Shown here piece by piece: positions 19,675 through 20,478 of a stretch of 20,478 bases of DNA. Made by a program: the position numbers and the translations under genes. The notes under the pieces were generated by a model. It made no database searches. It was not told the DNA's origin and saw nothing but the letters and a program-made list of their open reading frames with translations. The DNA comes from CAKOSP01 sp964549115. GTDB lineage: Bacteria > Bacillota_I > Bacilli_A > RF39 > UBA660. Position 1 is the first letter of the stretch. Each line of letters starts with the position of its first letter. The stretch covers positions 1-20,478 of the forward strand of contig CAZJTX010000014.1 of the NCBI GenBank assembly GCA_964549115.1, given 5' to 3'.

Positions 19675-20478
19675 ATGAAGATAAATAATAAGACAAAAAT
19701 AATAACTTTATCAATCTTAGGAATATTAATTCTTATTCTAACTATTTCGTATGCATATTTTAAACCAATTATAGACAAAGAAAAGAGTACTAGAGTAGAA
19801 GTAGTAGCTAAAACATTAGACCAATTAATGTTTATTCAAGGTGATCATCTTAGTTTAGAATTAAATCATTTAAACTTTATCCAAGGTAGCGGAAATATAA
19901 CCGGAAGTACCACTACCACTGCTAAATTAATAGCAAACACTAAAACAAATACAGCCACAAAAACATATTATGTATATTTTTATATAGGTAAAAATGAATT
20001 TGACTATTCAACGCCTACAAACGAACCAGAAATAATACTAACTTTAAAAAATCCAAGTGGCACTACTATAACTAGCTTACCAGGGTTAACTTATGTAACT
20101 AAAGCAGATGTATCGGGTTTTGATATAACTAACTATCAAGGACTAATAACTGTTGCGGAAGAACATTCTATTTCAACTACGTCAACCACTACAGGTACTG
20201 AACAAGATTGGGAAGCAATAGTAACTATAAGAAACTTAGATATAAATCAAAATCAATTGGCGGGGAGTCAGTTAAAAGCGCAATTTGTTTTAAGTAATGA
20301 AGAAAAAACAATTTTTTCTTTTGATGACCTCATATTGGCTAATAATTTGGGAAAAACTTACATAGAAGGAAAATCCCATGCTTTTAATACAACATCAACA
20401 ACCAACGACGGAATGTATGCAATGGAAGATGATTATGGAACAAGTTATTATTTTAGAGGAGCAATAGATAATAACTGG
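19675..20478 (+). CDS. Secreted or membrane-anchored surface protein, possible DGR-target family member, 3' end outside window
   Basis: 268 residues are visible and the frame stays open to the window edge. A short basic start (MKINNKTK) precedes one hydrophobic segment (9-29, ending SYAYF), a signal anchor or uncleaved signal. Residues 30-235 are Thr/Ser/Asn-rich with alternating beta-type pattern and polythreonine stretches (79-82, 168-173), typical of an exported stalk or beta-sandwich. Residues 247-262 read MYAMEDDYGTSYYFRG. I associate this block with large Firmicute surface proteins whose C-terminus has the TMSP...VRPV variable segment also seen in the template repeat here. Whether this copy carries a variable repeat cannot be seen. 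Leader and ribosome site are missing, see the promoter entry. Confidence 0.7.
   Translation, partial: MKINNKTKIITLSILGILILILTISYAYFKPIIDKEKSTRVEVVAKTLDQLMFIQGDHLSLELNHLNFIQGSGNITGSTTTTAKLIANTKTNTATKTYYVYFYIGKNEFDYSTPTNEPEIILTLKNPSGTTITSLPGLTYVTKADVSGFDITNYQGLITVAEEHSISTTSTTTGTEQDWEAIVTIRNLDINQNQLAGSQLKAQFVLSNEEKTIFSFDDLILANNLGKTYIEGKSHAFNTTSTTNDGMYAMEDDYGTSYYFRGAIDNNW

Overview
The window is strongly AT-rich, and every supported gene lies on the + strand. UGA is a stop codon (rsmG and murA end in TGA) and Trp is read from TGG, so the standard bacterial code applies and the Mycoplasma code does not. The order rpmH-rnpA-yidC-jag-mnmE-mnmG-rsmG-noc, and later metG-tatD-3D protein-ksgA, matches origin-proximal blocks of Bacillus-type Firmicutes. 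MurA shows that peptidoglycan is made. Best guess: an uncultured low-GC Bacilli/Mollicutes-related Firmicute. Two runs of exactly 100 N mark scaffold joins.

Region 1 (1-2148) is the unusual part: most of a diversity-generating retroelement (DGR). In order it holds the last codons of a probable target gene (1-65), two perfect hairpins, a promoter, a template repeat full of AAY codons whose reading ends in RPVFSF (about 212-367), a 175-base spacer that is probably RNA scaffold, an Avd-type accessory gene, and a reverse transcriptase with the DGR signatures IGNITSQ and YMDD. The variable repeat itself should lie just left of base 1. The cassette directly abuts rpmH, and the -35 box of the rpmH promoter lies inside the reverse transcriptase coding sequence.

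Region 2 (2149-9786) is the chromosomal housekeeping block: L34, RNase P protein, YidC, Jag, the tRNA-U34 modification pair MnmE/MnmG, RsmG, a Noc/ParB-family protein, a DUF1934-like protein and RNA polymerase delta. Region 3 (9787-15838) holds prfA-prmC, a phage-type metallophosphoesterase with its own promoter, murA, rpmE, rpiB, a DUF1146-like membrane protein and hpf. Region 4 (15839-19644) is a methionine T-box leader followed by dut-metG-tatD-3D protein-ksgA.

Region 5 (19645-20478) opens a long secreted or membrane-anchored protein cut by the window edge. Its last visible residues (MYAMEDDYGTSYYFRG) resemble the part preceding the variable C-terminal domain in the protein family to which the DGR target appears to belong. 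The two window ends may therefore carry members of one surface-protein family: one at the retroelement, the other a possible remote acceptor or undiversified paralogue. That link rests on motif memory and needs the missing sequence on both sides to test.
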